This document shows, piece after piece, positions 5,318-12,394 of a stretch of DNA of 20,208 nucleotides; the first letter of the stretch is position 1, and each line of letters opens with the position of its first letter. The notes below the pieces were generated by a model. That model did not search any database. It was not told the DNA's origin and was given only the letters and a program-made list of their open reading frames with translations. Origin of the DNA: a virus; the IMG/VR virus record IMGVR_UViG_3300045144_000057, positions 1-20,208 of that record, one strand, 5' to 3'. A program made the translations under genes and the position numbers.

Positions 5318-5743
5318 TTATGCAATGTACTGAATGAAAAGAGTACCCTCCGTAGTATTGCTTGCTGTTGGCGGACTCCCAGTTCCATATACTACATTTA
5401 CGGCCATTGGAATCCATGAGCCAAGATGATCTCCCAGAAAATTTTGCATAGTTGCTCCACTTATTACAGACCCTATAATTAAATTATTTGTCTGATATTT
5501 TGTATAAAAGTTAGATGTTCCAGAAAATATCCCTGTATAAATACTTCCGTTTTGTGATAAATTATCATAAATATTTGTTGCAGTCCCAGATATAATAGAA
5601 CCAGTAATTAAACAATTATCAGTAGATATGGAATTAAGTCTATCTACAATGGGATTAATTCCACTTGTCCCAAGAATACTTCCATTAATCGCTCCGGCAG
5701 AGAATTCTGTACCAGATGTATATCTTGAATAAAGTTGCGCCAT
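5318..5743 (-). CDS. Fibre-associated hypothetical protein
   Basis: A 141-residue protein beginning MAQLYSRYTSGTEFSAGAI. It is rich in Ser, Thr, Gly, Ile and Asn and has no membrane segment. GSI(I/L)SGT-like phrases recur (NGSILGTSG, TGSIISGTA, TGIFSGTSN, IGSVISGAT), suggesting a repetitive beta structure. The C-terminus TEGTLFIQYIA is typical of small tail-fibre tips or chaperone-like domains. It lies between a baseplate-side protein and the glycine-rich adhesin, with which it is probably co-translated. No Shine-Dalgarno sequence precedes the start, and a TATA-like box lies 21 nt upstream. A fibre-base role is inferred from context only. Confidence 0.65.
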   Translation of the reverse strand: MAQLYSRYTSGTEFSAGAINGSILGTSGINPIVDRLNSISTDNCLITGSIISGTATNIYDNLSQNGSIYTGIFSGTSNFYTKYQTNNLIIGSVISGATMQNFLGDHLGSWIPMAVNVVYGTGSPPTASNTTEGTLFIQYIA

Positions 5744-5764
5744 ATTATTTTATCTATTTTTTAT

Positions 5765-5772
5765 TTTAAATA
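5765..5772 (-). promoter_or_regulatory. TATA-like box for the adhesin operon
   Basis: The minus strand reads TATTTAAA, with 21 nt to the ATG at 5743, the same spacing as at 3394 and 17929. The flanking DNA is very AT-rich, so a chance match is possible. Confidence 0.35.
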
Positions 5773-5795
5773 TATTAATTAAAGCAGTATATACT

Positions 5796-6149
5796 TTATG
5801 GTCTGACATATTTATGTGTCATTTGGATTTGCAATTCTAAACTTCCATCAAATTGAACACTACCAATTACTTCCCTTTGAAATAATATTCCTCCGCTGGA
5901 TAAATCAAATAATCCAAATTCTTTTAACAATATTCCAGATAATTCTGTTGAACTGAAATCTGTAATATATGTTATTTCTTTTGATACGGATGGATCATAA
6001 GTTGTAATTGTGTTTCTATCTATTTCAGTTAATAGTGCAGTATTTCCACTTGTAACCGTAGAACTCCCAATTCCTATGGCTATAAATGCTGGCAAACTCC
6101 CCCCTCCCATTGCTATAGATATTCCATTTAATCCGTTATCTGTTATCAT
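5796..6149 (-). CDS. Tail-fibre/baseplate wedge-like protein
   Basis: A 117-residue protein with the pattern AIGIGSSTVTSGNTALLTEIDRNTI, followed by a strand-rich middle and KEFGLFDLSSGGILFQREVIG. This layout is seen in small phage tail proteins related to fibre N-terminal (collar or adapter) domains, where the E-x-GLF segment forms part of a beta-sandwich. It starts after a near-perfect ribosome binding site, AAAGGAGGT, 4 nt from the ATG at 6149, which implies high expression. It follows the hub gene and precedes the fibre genes, so an adapter between baseplate and fibre is the likely role. Family assignment is by remembered pattern, not by search. Confidence 0.6.
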   Translation of the reverse strand: MITDNGLNGISIAMGGGSLPAFIAIGIGSSTVTSGNTALLTEIDRNTITTYDPSVSKEITYITDFSSTELSGILLKEFGLFDLSSGGILFQREVIGSVQFDGSLELQIQMTHKYVRP

Positions 6150-6161
6150 CTTGACCTCCTT

Positions 6162-7664
6162 TCAATATACTCCTCCCGAAATTAATAAATTGCTTCCAAC
6201 AAGCCACGGACCAAGAACCGCCTTTTGGCTATTAAATTTGTTCCTTCCTTCCACATGAAATTTAAATGCCGTTTTTGTTGCATTAGATGTCCATAATTCA
6301 TAATGTGTTTGTACTCCTATACTGCCGATGGACGATTGAAAATTTGTTAAATATCCTTGTAATTCACTTGTTTCCAATGCTTTTTGATTTAATATTATTT
6401 CTTTAATTGTATCTTCAAATTTATCTACTTTTTTATTTAATCTAACAGAGAGAATATCTTCTTGGTATGTTGATGATGGACTAAATTGATATGATGATTC
6501 TATAATTGTATATTCTTGATTGTTTATTCCAAAATTAGGCAAATTAACAGTAACTCCTTCTCCGGGATTTAGATTAACTATTTTATTTAATTTTAAATTC
6601 CCTTCTATAATGGGATCTTTATTTTCTGTCAAAAAGGTGTTTGCTTTTTGACTTGCTTCCTCAAATGATTGAATATTTTTATCTACAATCAATTTTGTTT
6701 TCAATCCATAATTTTGAATGCTTGTATTATCTTGTCTATATTTTAATATTGGAGTTCCACGATCATAAGTTATAATAATACTTCCATTATTTGGAGGAAT
6801 ATTGTTTCCCGCCGATATACCTGAAGTAAAAATAATTTGTTTTTTATCAAAATCTACCAAATATTTAATATCGTCATATTGAGGATTATCCATTCCTTCA
6901 ATTCCGCCTGGCTGAATTTGTGATCCATTTATTGTAACATTTGTATTATGCGGTTTATCTGTTAACGTAAATACACTTCCTGTTCCATTCCCAATAAAAT
7001 TATCTTTATAACCTGTCAATATTCTGCGTCCATATACCCAAACAGAATTATATATATCATGGTCGTTATTTCTAAAACTTCCCTCTATTATATTTGTATT
7101 GTCTAATGTTTCTTCAGAAGGATTTAGCCCTCTTTGTTCAAAATATAATTCTTTATTTGGGCTGACAAAAAAATAAAATCCTGCAGTTTCTGCCAGACTC
7201 TTTATAGCATCAAATACATTTAGATGATTAAAAGTTATTCTGTCTATATTTGTATCCGTCGTTTTTACATTGTCTGTGCTTATTTCTGGTACATTGTTGT
7301 GCATTATATCTATAACTATTTGACTAATTTCTGTATCTCGATAAGCTATCGGTTGAATTAATCTATCTTGCATTATAGCCGAATAGTCTCTCCCGCTAAT
7401 TTCTAAATCCTCTTTTGTTCCTTCTCCCCCAAAATCTATATTTTCCAATACTCCTCCAAACAATAAATAATTTCCTTCTCCTTCATCTATATATATTTTT
7501 ATATCGTCATTTAAATTAAAACTATCTTTATGTTGTCCAAATTTATTATTAAGACTCATAGTAAAATTAGATGCTCCATTATTTTCTGATAGAGATCTAT
7601 TTACTCGAATATCTTTTATATCACTGATAATTTGACTATTTATATATACTTCTGTCTTAATCAT
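6162..7664 (-). CDS. Baseplate hub / tail-tip protein (gp27/gpD-like)
   Basis: A 500-residue protein. The first 120 residues (VYINSQIISDIKDIRVNRSL, then a Phe/Gly-rich barrel segment and ISGRDYSAIMQDRL) resemble the beta-barrel and helix of phage late-control D or gp27-like hub proteins. A segment LNVFDAIKSLAETAGFYFFVSPNKEL is the hallmark helix-strand of that family. An inserted domain (about 215-310) interrupts it, and a C-terminal part (after about 445) reads like a fibre-attachment domain. The start overlaps the tape-measure stop by 4 bases (ATGA). It should form the trimeric tail tip that closes the tube and docks the fibres. No separate distal tail protein was recognised, so this protein may cover that role too. 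Confidence 0.8.
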   Translation of the reverse strand: MIKTEVYINSQIISDIKDIRVNRSLSENNGASNFTMSLNNKFGQHKDSFNLNDDIKIYIDEGEGNYLLFGGVLENIDFGGEGTKEDLEISGRDYSAIMQDRLIQPIAYRDTEISQIVIDIMHNNVPEISTDNVKTTDTNIDRITFNHLNVFDAIKSLAETAGFYFFVSPNKELYFEQRGLNPSEETLDNTNIIEGSFRNNDHDIYNSVWVYGRRILTGYKDNFIGNGTGSVFTLTDKPHNTNVTINGSQIQPGGIEGMDNPQYDDIKYLVDFDKKQIIFTSGISAGNNIPPNNGSIIITYDRGTPILKYRQDNTSIQNYGLKTKLIVDKNIQSFEEASQKANTFLTENKDPIIEGNLKLNKIVNLNPGEGVTVNLPNFGINNQEYTIIESSYQFSPSSTYQEDILSVRLNKKVDKFEDTIKEIILNQKALETSELQGYLTNFQSSIGSIGVQTHYELWTSNATKTAFKFHVEGRNKFNSQKAVLGPWLVGSNLLISGGVY

Positions 7665-9376
7665 CTTCTAATTAGAACATTTAATTTTCTTTGCAATGCG
7701 TTAGAAATATCGTCTGCATCAATTCCATATATTCTATCTATATTTATTATTATGTTAATGCCATTTTCATCTAATTCATTAGGTTGTTTATCCATTTGCG
7801 CAACATTTACTGGTAATTGCATTATTTCTGGTCTTATTAATTTATTCAAATCTTTCACCCCAATCAAATTATCTAATTGATTAGTTTTAATTATTTCTCC
7901 CCTTTTTGTTATAATAAAATCATTTAAACTTATAACAGGATTTACTGTATGTGTTGGTTCTTCTTTGTTATCTTGATTTAGATTTGAAATATTTTGTTGT
8001 TCTGGCCGTTTATCTGGCTTTGAACTTTGAGATCCCCCATCAGAATTCTTTTTTGATGGTATTTCAAATCCCAATAAATCACTCAATTTTCCAAGAAGTC
8101 CTCCGCTCAATGCATTTGCTAAATCATAAATCCACCCCACCAAAGTTGATACTGCGTTTATAATTATATTTAATACTTCCCCCATTATTCTAAAAGTTGG
8201 AGTAAGATATTCTATTGCGGGCCCTAAAACAGTAAATATTGCATTTAGTCCAAGTTCTAATATAAGAGAAGTTATTTCTATAATAGGTTTCAATAACGGC
8301 ATTAATGCATTTAATAATTCTCCAAGCAATTCTGTCAACATTACTAATGCCGGCATTAAAGGTTCCAATGCATTTAACATTGCATCAAGTATAATGAATG
8401 ACAAATCCAATAAAGGATCTATTATTGGTATCAATGCATCAAAAATCTGTATAAATATATCAGCCAATCTAATGAGTAAAGGAGTTACTTCTGGCAAGAT
8501 TTCTCCAAGTTTATTTAATAATTTTGTTGCTAATTCAGTAAATGGCGGAATAAGTGGTTTAATTGCTGGCAAAACATCATTTAGAAAACTATCTGCCAGA
8601 CTTGATATCATTGGTAATAGGGCTGTTCCAACCTCCCGAGCCAGAAGTGTTATTGTATCTTGTAAATTTGAAAATTTCCCCTTAACTGTTTCTGCTTGTT
8701 TTGCCATAAGATTTTCAAATTTTCCCCCTTCTCCAGTCATATTATTAAATGCCGTTATAACCATATCAGAAGATATTTCTCCAGCAGAAACCATCTCTTC
8801 TATAGCCGTTACTGTTACTCCCAATTGGTTTGCTAATTGATCAAGCAATGGAACACCCGCAACAGCAAAGTCTCTTAATTCCCTGCCAGTTAATTTTCCT
8901 TGATTTCTAACCTGTCCAAGATTTAAAATAAGTCTTTGTAATCCTTCTTCTCCTAAACTAAGTCCTGATGCTACATCTCCTACACTTTTTAATGTTGGTA
9001 TAACATCATTTGCTTCAAACCCTACGGCCATTAATTGCTTTGCTGCTTTTTCTACTCCAACGAGAGTAAATGGAGTTTTTTTTGCAAAATCTGCTAATTG
9101 TGCCAAGAATACTTGTGCTTCCTCGGCAGATCCCAACATGGTAGTAAATGCTACTTTTGTTTGTTCAAAATCTGCTGCCACTTTTACAGAAGAAACCCCC
9201 AATGCGGCCATTGCTGTACCTACCCCCAAAATTGCAGAAGTGCTTATCTTCATAACGTTTGTTAATTTGTCTGTTGACCCCTCTACCTTGCCAAAAACAT
9301 TACTAAATTCATCAATAGCTTTTATTGTTATTGCTATAACTGCCCCTTCTGCAATTGCATTACCTATATTTACCAT
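7661..9376 (-). CDS. Tail tape-measure protein
   Basis: A 571-residue protein that sets tail length and is ejected with the DNA. The N-terminal third carries the conserved tape-measure core: VAADFEQTKVAFTTMLGSAE, AKKTPFTLVGVEKAAKQL and GQVRNQGKLTGRELRDFAVA, including the typical KLTGRELR motif. The middle (about 250-420) is a long run of hydrophobic helices with recurring Leu-x-Pro and Pro-Leu motifs, including likely membrane-active segments. A charged linker (about 430-470, SKKNSDGGSQSSKPDKRPEQ) leads to a conserved-looking tail ending in NALQRKLNVLIRR. It is short for the family, implying a tail of roughly 85 nm at about 1.5 angstrom per residue (inference). The start has no Shine-Dalgarno sequence and lies inside the chaperone -1 extension. 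Confidence 0.92.
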   Translation of the reverse strand: MVNIGNAIAEGAVIAITIKAIDEFSNVFGKVEGSTDKLTNVMKISTSAILGVGTAMAALGVSSVKVAADFEQTKVAFTTMLGSAEEAQVFLAQLADFAKKTPFTLVGVEKAAKQLMAVGFEANDVIPTLKSVGDVASGLSLGEEGLQRLILNLGQVRNQGKLTGRELRDFAVAGVPLLDQLANQLGVTVTAIEEMVSAGEISSDMVITAFNNMTGEGGKFENLMAKQAETVKGKFSNLQDTITLLAREVGTALLPMISSLADSFLNDVLPAIKPLIPPFTELATKLLNKLGEILPEVTPLLIRLADIFIQIFDALIPIIDPLLDLSFIILDAMLNALEPLMPALVMLTELLGELLNALMPLLKPIIEITSLILELGLNAIFTVLGPAIEYLTPTFRIMGEVLNIIINAVSTLVGWIYDLANALSGGLLGKLSDLLGFEIPSKKNSDGGSQSSKPDKRPEQQNISNLNQDNKEEPTHTVNPVISLNDFIITKRGEIIKTNQLDNLIGVKDLNKLIRPEIMQLPVNVAQMDKQPNELDENGINIIINIDRIYGIDADDISNALQRKLNVLIRR

Positions 9377-9757
9377 TTTTTCTGTTTGCTTTTCTTTTTT
9401 CTCTATTAAATTTATTCATCAACATTGTTGCCTGATTAAAATCTTTAAGAGACATATTTCTAACGTATTCTAATGTCCAACCATTAAAGAATTTACAGAG
9501 ACTCAATTCTGTTTCTGTTCTTCGGTTGGTTGGGGCAAAGGGTCGTGTTTTATAAGATCCATGATGGCTTTATTAAGTTCTATTCCTGTCTTAACATCTA
9601 TTTTGGATATTTCTTCTTGTTTTAGTCCTGTTGCAAAACCCAAAATTTTTTTAGCTGCTTCTGCCTTTGTTAGTCCATCTAACTCTAATGCTTCTATATA
9701 AGATATTTCTCTTAATTCGTATGTCTTTCCCTCTATATCTACTTTTTGTGTTTTCAT
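9360..9757 (-). CDS. Tail-assembly chaperone fusion by -1 frameshift (gpG-T type)
   Basis: The frame-0 gene reads to CCT TTG, slips back one base on CCCTTTG (9536-9542), and continues for 58 residues to a TAA at 9362-9360. The product is 132 residues: 74 from frame 0 and 58 from the -1 frame. The extension is protein-like (CKFFNGWTLEYVRNMSLKDF) with a basic, Lys/Arg/Asn-rich tail. In lambda gpG-T and many siphoviruses the frameshifted chaperone links the tape measure to tail-tube subunits. Gene order (tube, chaperone, tape measure) is exactly as expected. The extension overlaps the tape-measure start by 17 bases. I translated it by hand. The slip site is canonical but unproven. Confidence 0.82.
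9503..9757 (-). CDS. Tail-assembly chaperone, short form (gpG-like)
   Basis: An 84-residue acidic/helical protein (MKTQKVDIEGKTYELREISY, then EALELDGLTKAEAAKKILGF). The N-terminal strand pair followed by helices, and the position between tail tube and tape measure, match gpG-type chaperones. Translation without slippage ends at the TGA in 9505-9503, ten codons after the slip site. A good ribosome binding site, GGAGGAAAG, precedes the ATG. The tail after the slip site is QPTEEQKQN-like and probably unstructured. The short form should be the more abundant product. Confidence 0.85.
   Translation of the reverse strand: MKTQKVDIEGKTYELREISYIEALELDGLTKAEAAKKILGFATGLKQEEISKIDVKTGIELNKAIMDLIKHDPLPQPTEEQKQN
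9536..9542 (-). promoter_or_regulatory. Programmed -1 frameshift slippery site CCCTTTG
   Basis: The minus-strand heptamer C CCT TTG fits X-XXY-YYZ in the chaperone frame. After slippage the codons are CCC TTT and then GCC. The -1 frame is open from 9580 on the upstream side to 9360 downstream, so the heptamer lies inside the only window where a shift gives the long product. Confidence 0.78.
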
Positions 9758-9790
9758 CTTTCCTCCACTAATTTAGTTAATAATATCTTT

Positions 9791-9816
9791 AAAAATAAAA
9801 AGATAAAAATAAAAAA
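9791..9816 (-). terminator. T-rich terminator-like tract after the tail tube gene
   Basis: A few bases past the tail-tube stop (9822) the minus strand has four T-runs of 5-6 interrupted by A or ATC, without a hairpin. As an archaeal-type terminator it would partly uncouple the abundant tail-tube transcript from the chaperone and tape-measure genes. Confidence 0.45.
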
Positions 9817-9821
9817 TTTAT

Positions 9822-10829
9822 TTAATATGGATTATACGAACCGATTACAGTTGGATTGACCCAATCTAATAAGTTCATACTTCCCGCGTTAACAACGAAA
9901 GTAGTTTCATTTATACCTTCTGATACGCTTGGCAATTCCATAGACGTTATTCTTGCTCCACTAACAGTTATAGTTACATGCTGGGATCCTGTTGTATCCG
10001 CATTCATATCTAACTTCCAATTTAATGTGCTGCCGCCCTTATAATACTGATTATAAAGCATAGCTCCAATATCTGTATCCAAATCTGCTGTTACATTGAG
10101 AGCATATTCTCTGTTTCCAAAGAAAGGTTCTCCGATAACTCTTGAACCATTTAGATAGTGTGGCCCAGTTATATTCTGATTTATTTCTATAGATAGTTCT
10201 TTTGTTGTATCTATAGAACTTCCAGCCATTGTAAGTGCGCAATCGCTCCATAAATATGGTCTTTGATCCGCTACAGTGACATTTGTCGTATTGCCAGAAC
10301 TAAAATCTACTCCTTGTCCAATATAGTTTGCCTCTACAACAACTTTTTCACCCTGTGCAGCTGTCAATGTTAAACTATCTATAACACATCCTTTTACTGT
10401 TCTAACGAAATTTTTGCCTGTTCCTGCCGCTGTTTTTGAATCCTCTATTGTGAAACTATATGGCGTATTTGCGTCTCTGGTTGTTCCACTAATGAATGGA
10501 TTTTGTATAACATCTGTGCCTATTTCACTTGTAACGTGTCTAAATGTTGTTCCAGAAGCCTCATAAACAGACCCAATTGCATGCGCAATTAAATTCATAT
10601 CTACAGGATGATATGTTATTGTTCCTGTAGCGTCGCTTGGTCCTCTTTCGTATCTACCAACACTTCTTGAATTATCTCCCAAGAAATAATCTGTTAGATA
10701 TCCTTCTGAATCATCCAAACTATGATCAGTAACTTCTCCAACCCATTTGCCTGTCGCCAAAGGAACCGCATATGTTCCACTTTCATAACGCATAACTACT
10801 TTGTTTTGATCACTAATGAATCTTGTCAT
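9822..10829 (-). CDS. Major tail tube protein
   Basis: A 335-residue beta-rich protein. It opens MTRFISDQNKVVMRYESGTY, with a segment SVGRYERGPSDATGTITYHP and a C-terminal strand set ending SMNLLDWVNPTVIGSYNPY. The sequence fits phage tail tube proteins of the duplicated-domain type, with inserted Thr/Gly/Asn-rich loops. It precedes the chaperone and tape measure, the standard place for the tube gene. Its ribosome binding site (AAAGGAGGT, 4 nt from the ATG) is among the strongest in the window, as expected for a protein needed in many copies. Tube identity rests mainly on gene order and composition. Confidence 0.8.
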   Translation of the reverse strand: MTRFISDQNKVVMRYESGTYAVPLATGKWVGEVTDHSLDDSEGYLTDYFLGDNSRSVGRYERGPSDATGTITYHPVDMNLIAHAIGSVYEASGTTFRHVTSEIGTDVIQNPFISGTTRDANTPYSFTIEDSKTAAGTGKNFVRTVKGCVIDSLTLTAAQGEKVVVEANYIGQGVDFSSGNTTNVTVADQRPYLWSDCALTMAGSSIDTTKELSIEINQNITGPHYLNGSRVIGEPFFGNREYALNVTADLDTDIGAMLYNQYYKGGSTLNWKLDMNADTTGSQHVTITVSGARITSMELPSVSEGINETTFVVNAGSMNLLDWVNPTVIGSYNPY

Positions 10830-10832
10830 TTT

Positions 10833-10841
10833 ACCTCCTTT
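10833..10841 (-). promoter_or_regulatory. Near-perfect Shine-Dalgarno site for the tail tube gene
   Basis: The minus strand reads AAAGGAGGT, spaced 3 nt from the ATG at 10829. The 5' region also carries AT-rich sequence but no clear TATA-type box. Confidence 0.6.
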
Positions 10842-10865
10842 CTAATTGAATTAATTTAATTATAA

Positions 10866-11318
10866 TCATATGTTGTAAAATTTATAGACTACTTCCATAA
10901 CTTTTGATTTTATTCCTGCATCTCCTTCTTCTTGTATTTCTACTGCACTTGGCATATTAAAATCATGTAATTCATATTCTACACTTCCGTTTATAGTAAA
11001 TTGAATATTTTTTAATCTATTAATTACTTGTGTAAATAAGTTATCTTTTTCTTTTTCATTTGTAGCCCAAATTCTAATCTCCAATGTTACTATTCCATCC
11101 ATATTTGTTGTTTGCATGCCTGCGCGCGAGAATGAATAATTTATTCCTTTAATCGTAATTAATGGATACAATGTTTCTCTTTGGGGATAACTTGTCATAA
11201 TAAATTTAGAACTTTTGTTTATTCTTTTTGCTTCAATTGGATCGGTTATATTCTTGATTAGATCTTCCTTGATAAACTGTAAAATATCCCTTACAAATGT
11301 ATCTGAATTAATTGCCAT
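10866..11318 (-). CDS. Tail terminator/completion protein
   Basis: A 150-residue protein with an N-terminal helix (DTFVRDILQFIKEDLIKNIT) followed by the strand pattern SSKFIMTSYPQRETLYPLIT and later IWATNEKEKDNLFTQVINRL. The motif of a basic SYPQRETLYPLI segment, a long strand and a helix that faces the tube matches the gpU-like tail terminator group that caps the tube below the neck. Position fits: after the gp10-like neck protein and before the tube gene. No Shine-Dalgarno sequence is present, and a TATA-like box lies 44 nt upstream. Family is inferred from pattern and order. Confidence 0.7.
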   Translation of the reverse strand: MAINSDTFVRDILQFIKEDLIKNITDPIEAKRINKSSKFIMTSYPQRETLYPLITIKGINYSFSRAGMQTTNMDGIVTLEIRIWATNEKEKDNLFTQVINRLKNIQFTINGSVEYELHDFNMPSAVEIQEEGDAGIKSKVMEVVYKFYNI

Positions 11319-11362
11319 GTGCTTCGCTTAGCGTTTTTGAGCTCGCTTGCTCATTATTTTAA

Positions 11363-11370
11363 TATATAAA
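11363..11370 (-). promoter_or_regulatory. TATA-like box upstream of the tail terminator gene
   Basis: The minus strand reads TTTATATA, with 44 nt to the ATG at 11318. A second box, TATTTAAATA (11374-11383), lies just upstream. The expected leader of about 20 nt carries a GC-rich palindromic stretch (11322-11354) instead of a Shine-Dalgarno sequence. Confidence 0.4.
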
Positions 11371-11403
11371 TTGTATTTAAATATTCATTATTTCTGTATA
11401 TAA

Positions 11404-11772
11404 TTAAATTCCTTTTATTGATTCGTTAATTATCTTTTGGATATTTCCCTGATTTCTACTTTTTGTGTTCCTGAAATGCATACGTGGAATCATCCTGCTT
11501 GTCCCATATTCCAAAAATTTGCTATATTCTATGTCTGTAAATACAATAGCATCGGAATCTCCAACATTAAAATCAATACTATTTAGAAATCTTCCAGTAT
11601 CTACACTCGTTGGTTCTGCCCTGTGACCAGCAATACTTAATTTGACTTCTCCTTGTAAAAATATTGTTGCATTATTTAATCCTGTTTTTTCTTGTGATTT
11701 TATATTGTTCATTTTTGATTTTAAATATTTTTTTGTTCCTTCTATACCTGTGATATCTATTTTAACCACCAT
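11404..11772 (-). CDS. Neck/tail-completion protein (HK97 gp10-like)
   Basis: A 122-residue protein with the family signature: AEPTSVDTGRFLNSI (DTGRL-type turn), a strand, then YSKFLEYGTSRMIPRMHFRN (the EYGT-x-x-x-PR pattern). These features define HK97 gp10-like proteins, which sit in the head-tail neck. It overlaps the previous gene by 11 bases, and a GGAGAGGT sequence lies a short distance before the ATG at 11772. It is one of several connector proteins in a row that join portal to tail. Confidence 0.85.
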   Translation of the reverse strand: MVVKIDITGIEGTKKYLKSKMNNIKSQEKTGLNNATIFLQGEVKLSIAGHRAEPTSVDTGRFLNSIDFNVGDSDAIVFTDIEYSKFLEYGTSRMIPRMHFRNTKSRNQGNIQKIINESIKGI

Positions 11773-12208
11773 ATGCTACCTCTCCAGTAAAACTTCCAGT
11801 TGGTAATTTTCTGATATATGCTTTTTTAAAAATGCTTATATTTCTAACATTATATTCTTGAATTCCTGTATTGATTGTTGTAAATGCTTCCGAATTTGTT
11901 TCTGGACTTCCAGCCTGTATTTTTATTGGTGTCCCAGATGCTCCCAAACTGATATTTCCAGAAATAAATAAATGCAAATCATTATCCTGTAATCTGCCCT
12001 GTTGTTGCAAAATATAATCTTTTGTTCCTTCTAATCTATTTATTGGCAATATTATCCCGCTTGTCCAAATAGCTCCAGAATATGTTAAAAATTCTGGTTC
12101 ATCATATACATCGTCATATGACTGAGTATAATAAGTTATTTTTATGATCTTTCCAAAATTATCATTTATCTTTTTAAATCCCTTATTTAATATATCTTCT
12201 GTTGTCAT
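11762..12208 (-). CDS. Head-tail joining (closure) protein
   Basis: A 148-residue protein with a short N-terminal helix (EDILNKGFKKINDNFGK) followed by strand-rich sequence (ITYYTQSYDDVYDEPEFLTY) and a Gly/Ser-rich middle. Proteins of this size between the portal-side connector and the gp10-like neck protein usually form the head-closure ring (SPP1 gp16-type). The sequence has the small beta-barrel character but no motif that settles it. An AGAGGA ribosome binding site lies just upstream. The assignment is by order and size. Confidence 0.6.
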   Translation of the reverse strand: MTTEDILNKGFKKINDNFGKIIKITYYTQSYDDVYDEPEFLTYSGAIWTSGIILPINRLEGTKDYILQQQGRLQDNDLHLFISGNISLGASGTPIKIQAGSPETNSEAFTTINTGIQEYNVRNISIFKKAYIRKLPTGSFTGEVAYGG

Positions 12209-12219
12209 ATTTTTTTCCT

Positions 12220-12393
12220 CTATATTTCATTCTGCAACTCAACCCAAGTTTTCCCGTCTGACCATTCCTCATTTGTTAGCTTATTGATAATTTCGTCATC
12301 AGTTAAACCTTTTTCTATAACTGGATGATTTCGAAATTCATCTAAAAAAATAATTTCTTTTTCCATCCAATCTGTTCTTTTTATTATTTTCAT
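12220..12393 (-). CDS. Small hypothetical protein (57 residues)
   Basis: An ORF of 57 codons plus stop, beginning MKIIKRTDWMEKEIIF and continuing with acidic sequence (GLTDDEIINKLTNEEWSDGK) to VELQNEI. The start lies one base after the stop of the fibre gene (TAATATG), and the stop is 11 bases before the next start, so it fits the operon exactly. The DD(E/D)II-x-KL pattern is helix-forming. No membrane segment or recognised motif. It could be a fibre-assembly or joining factor. Confidence 0.65.
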   Translation of the reverse strand: MKIIKRTDWMEKEIIFLDEFRNHPVIEKGLTDDEIINKLTNEEWSDGKTWVELQNEI

Positions 12394-12394
12394 A

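Noticed and set aside
8394-9473. Long plus-strand frames opposite the tape-measure gene
   Set aside because: Antisense shadows of a clear gene with conserved motifs. No ribosome binding site or promoter.
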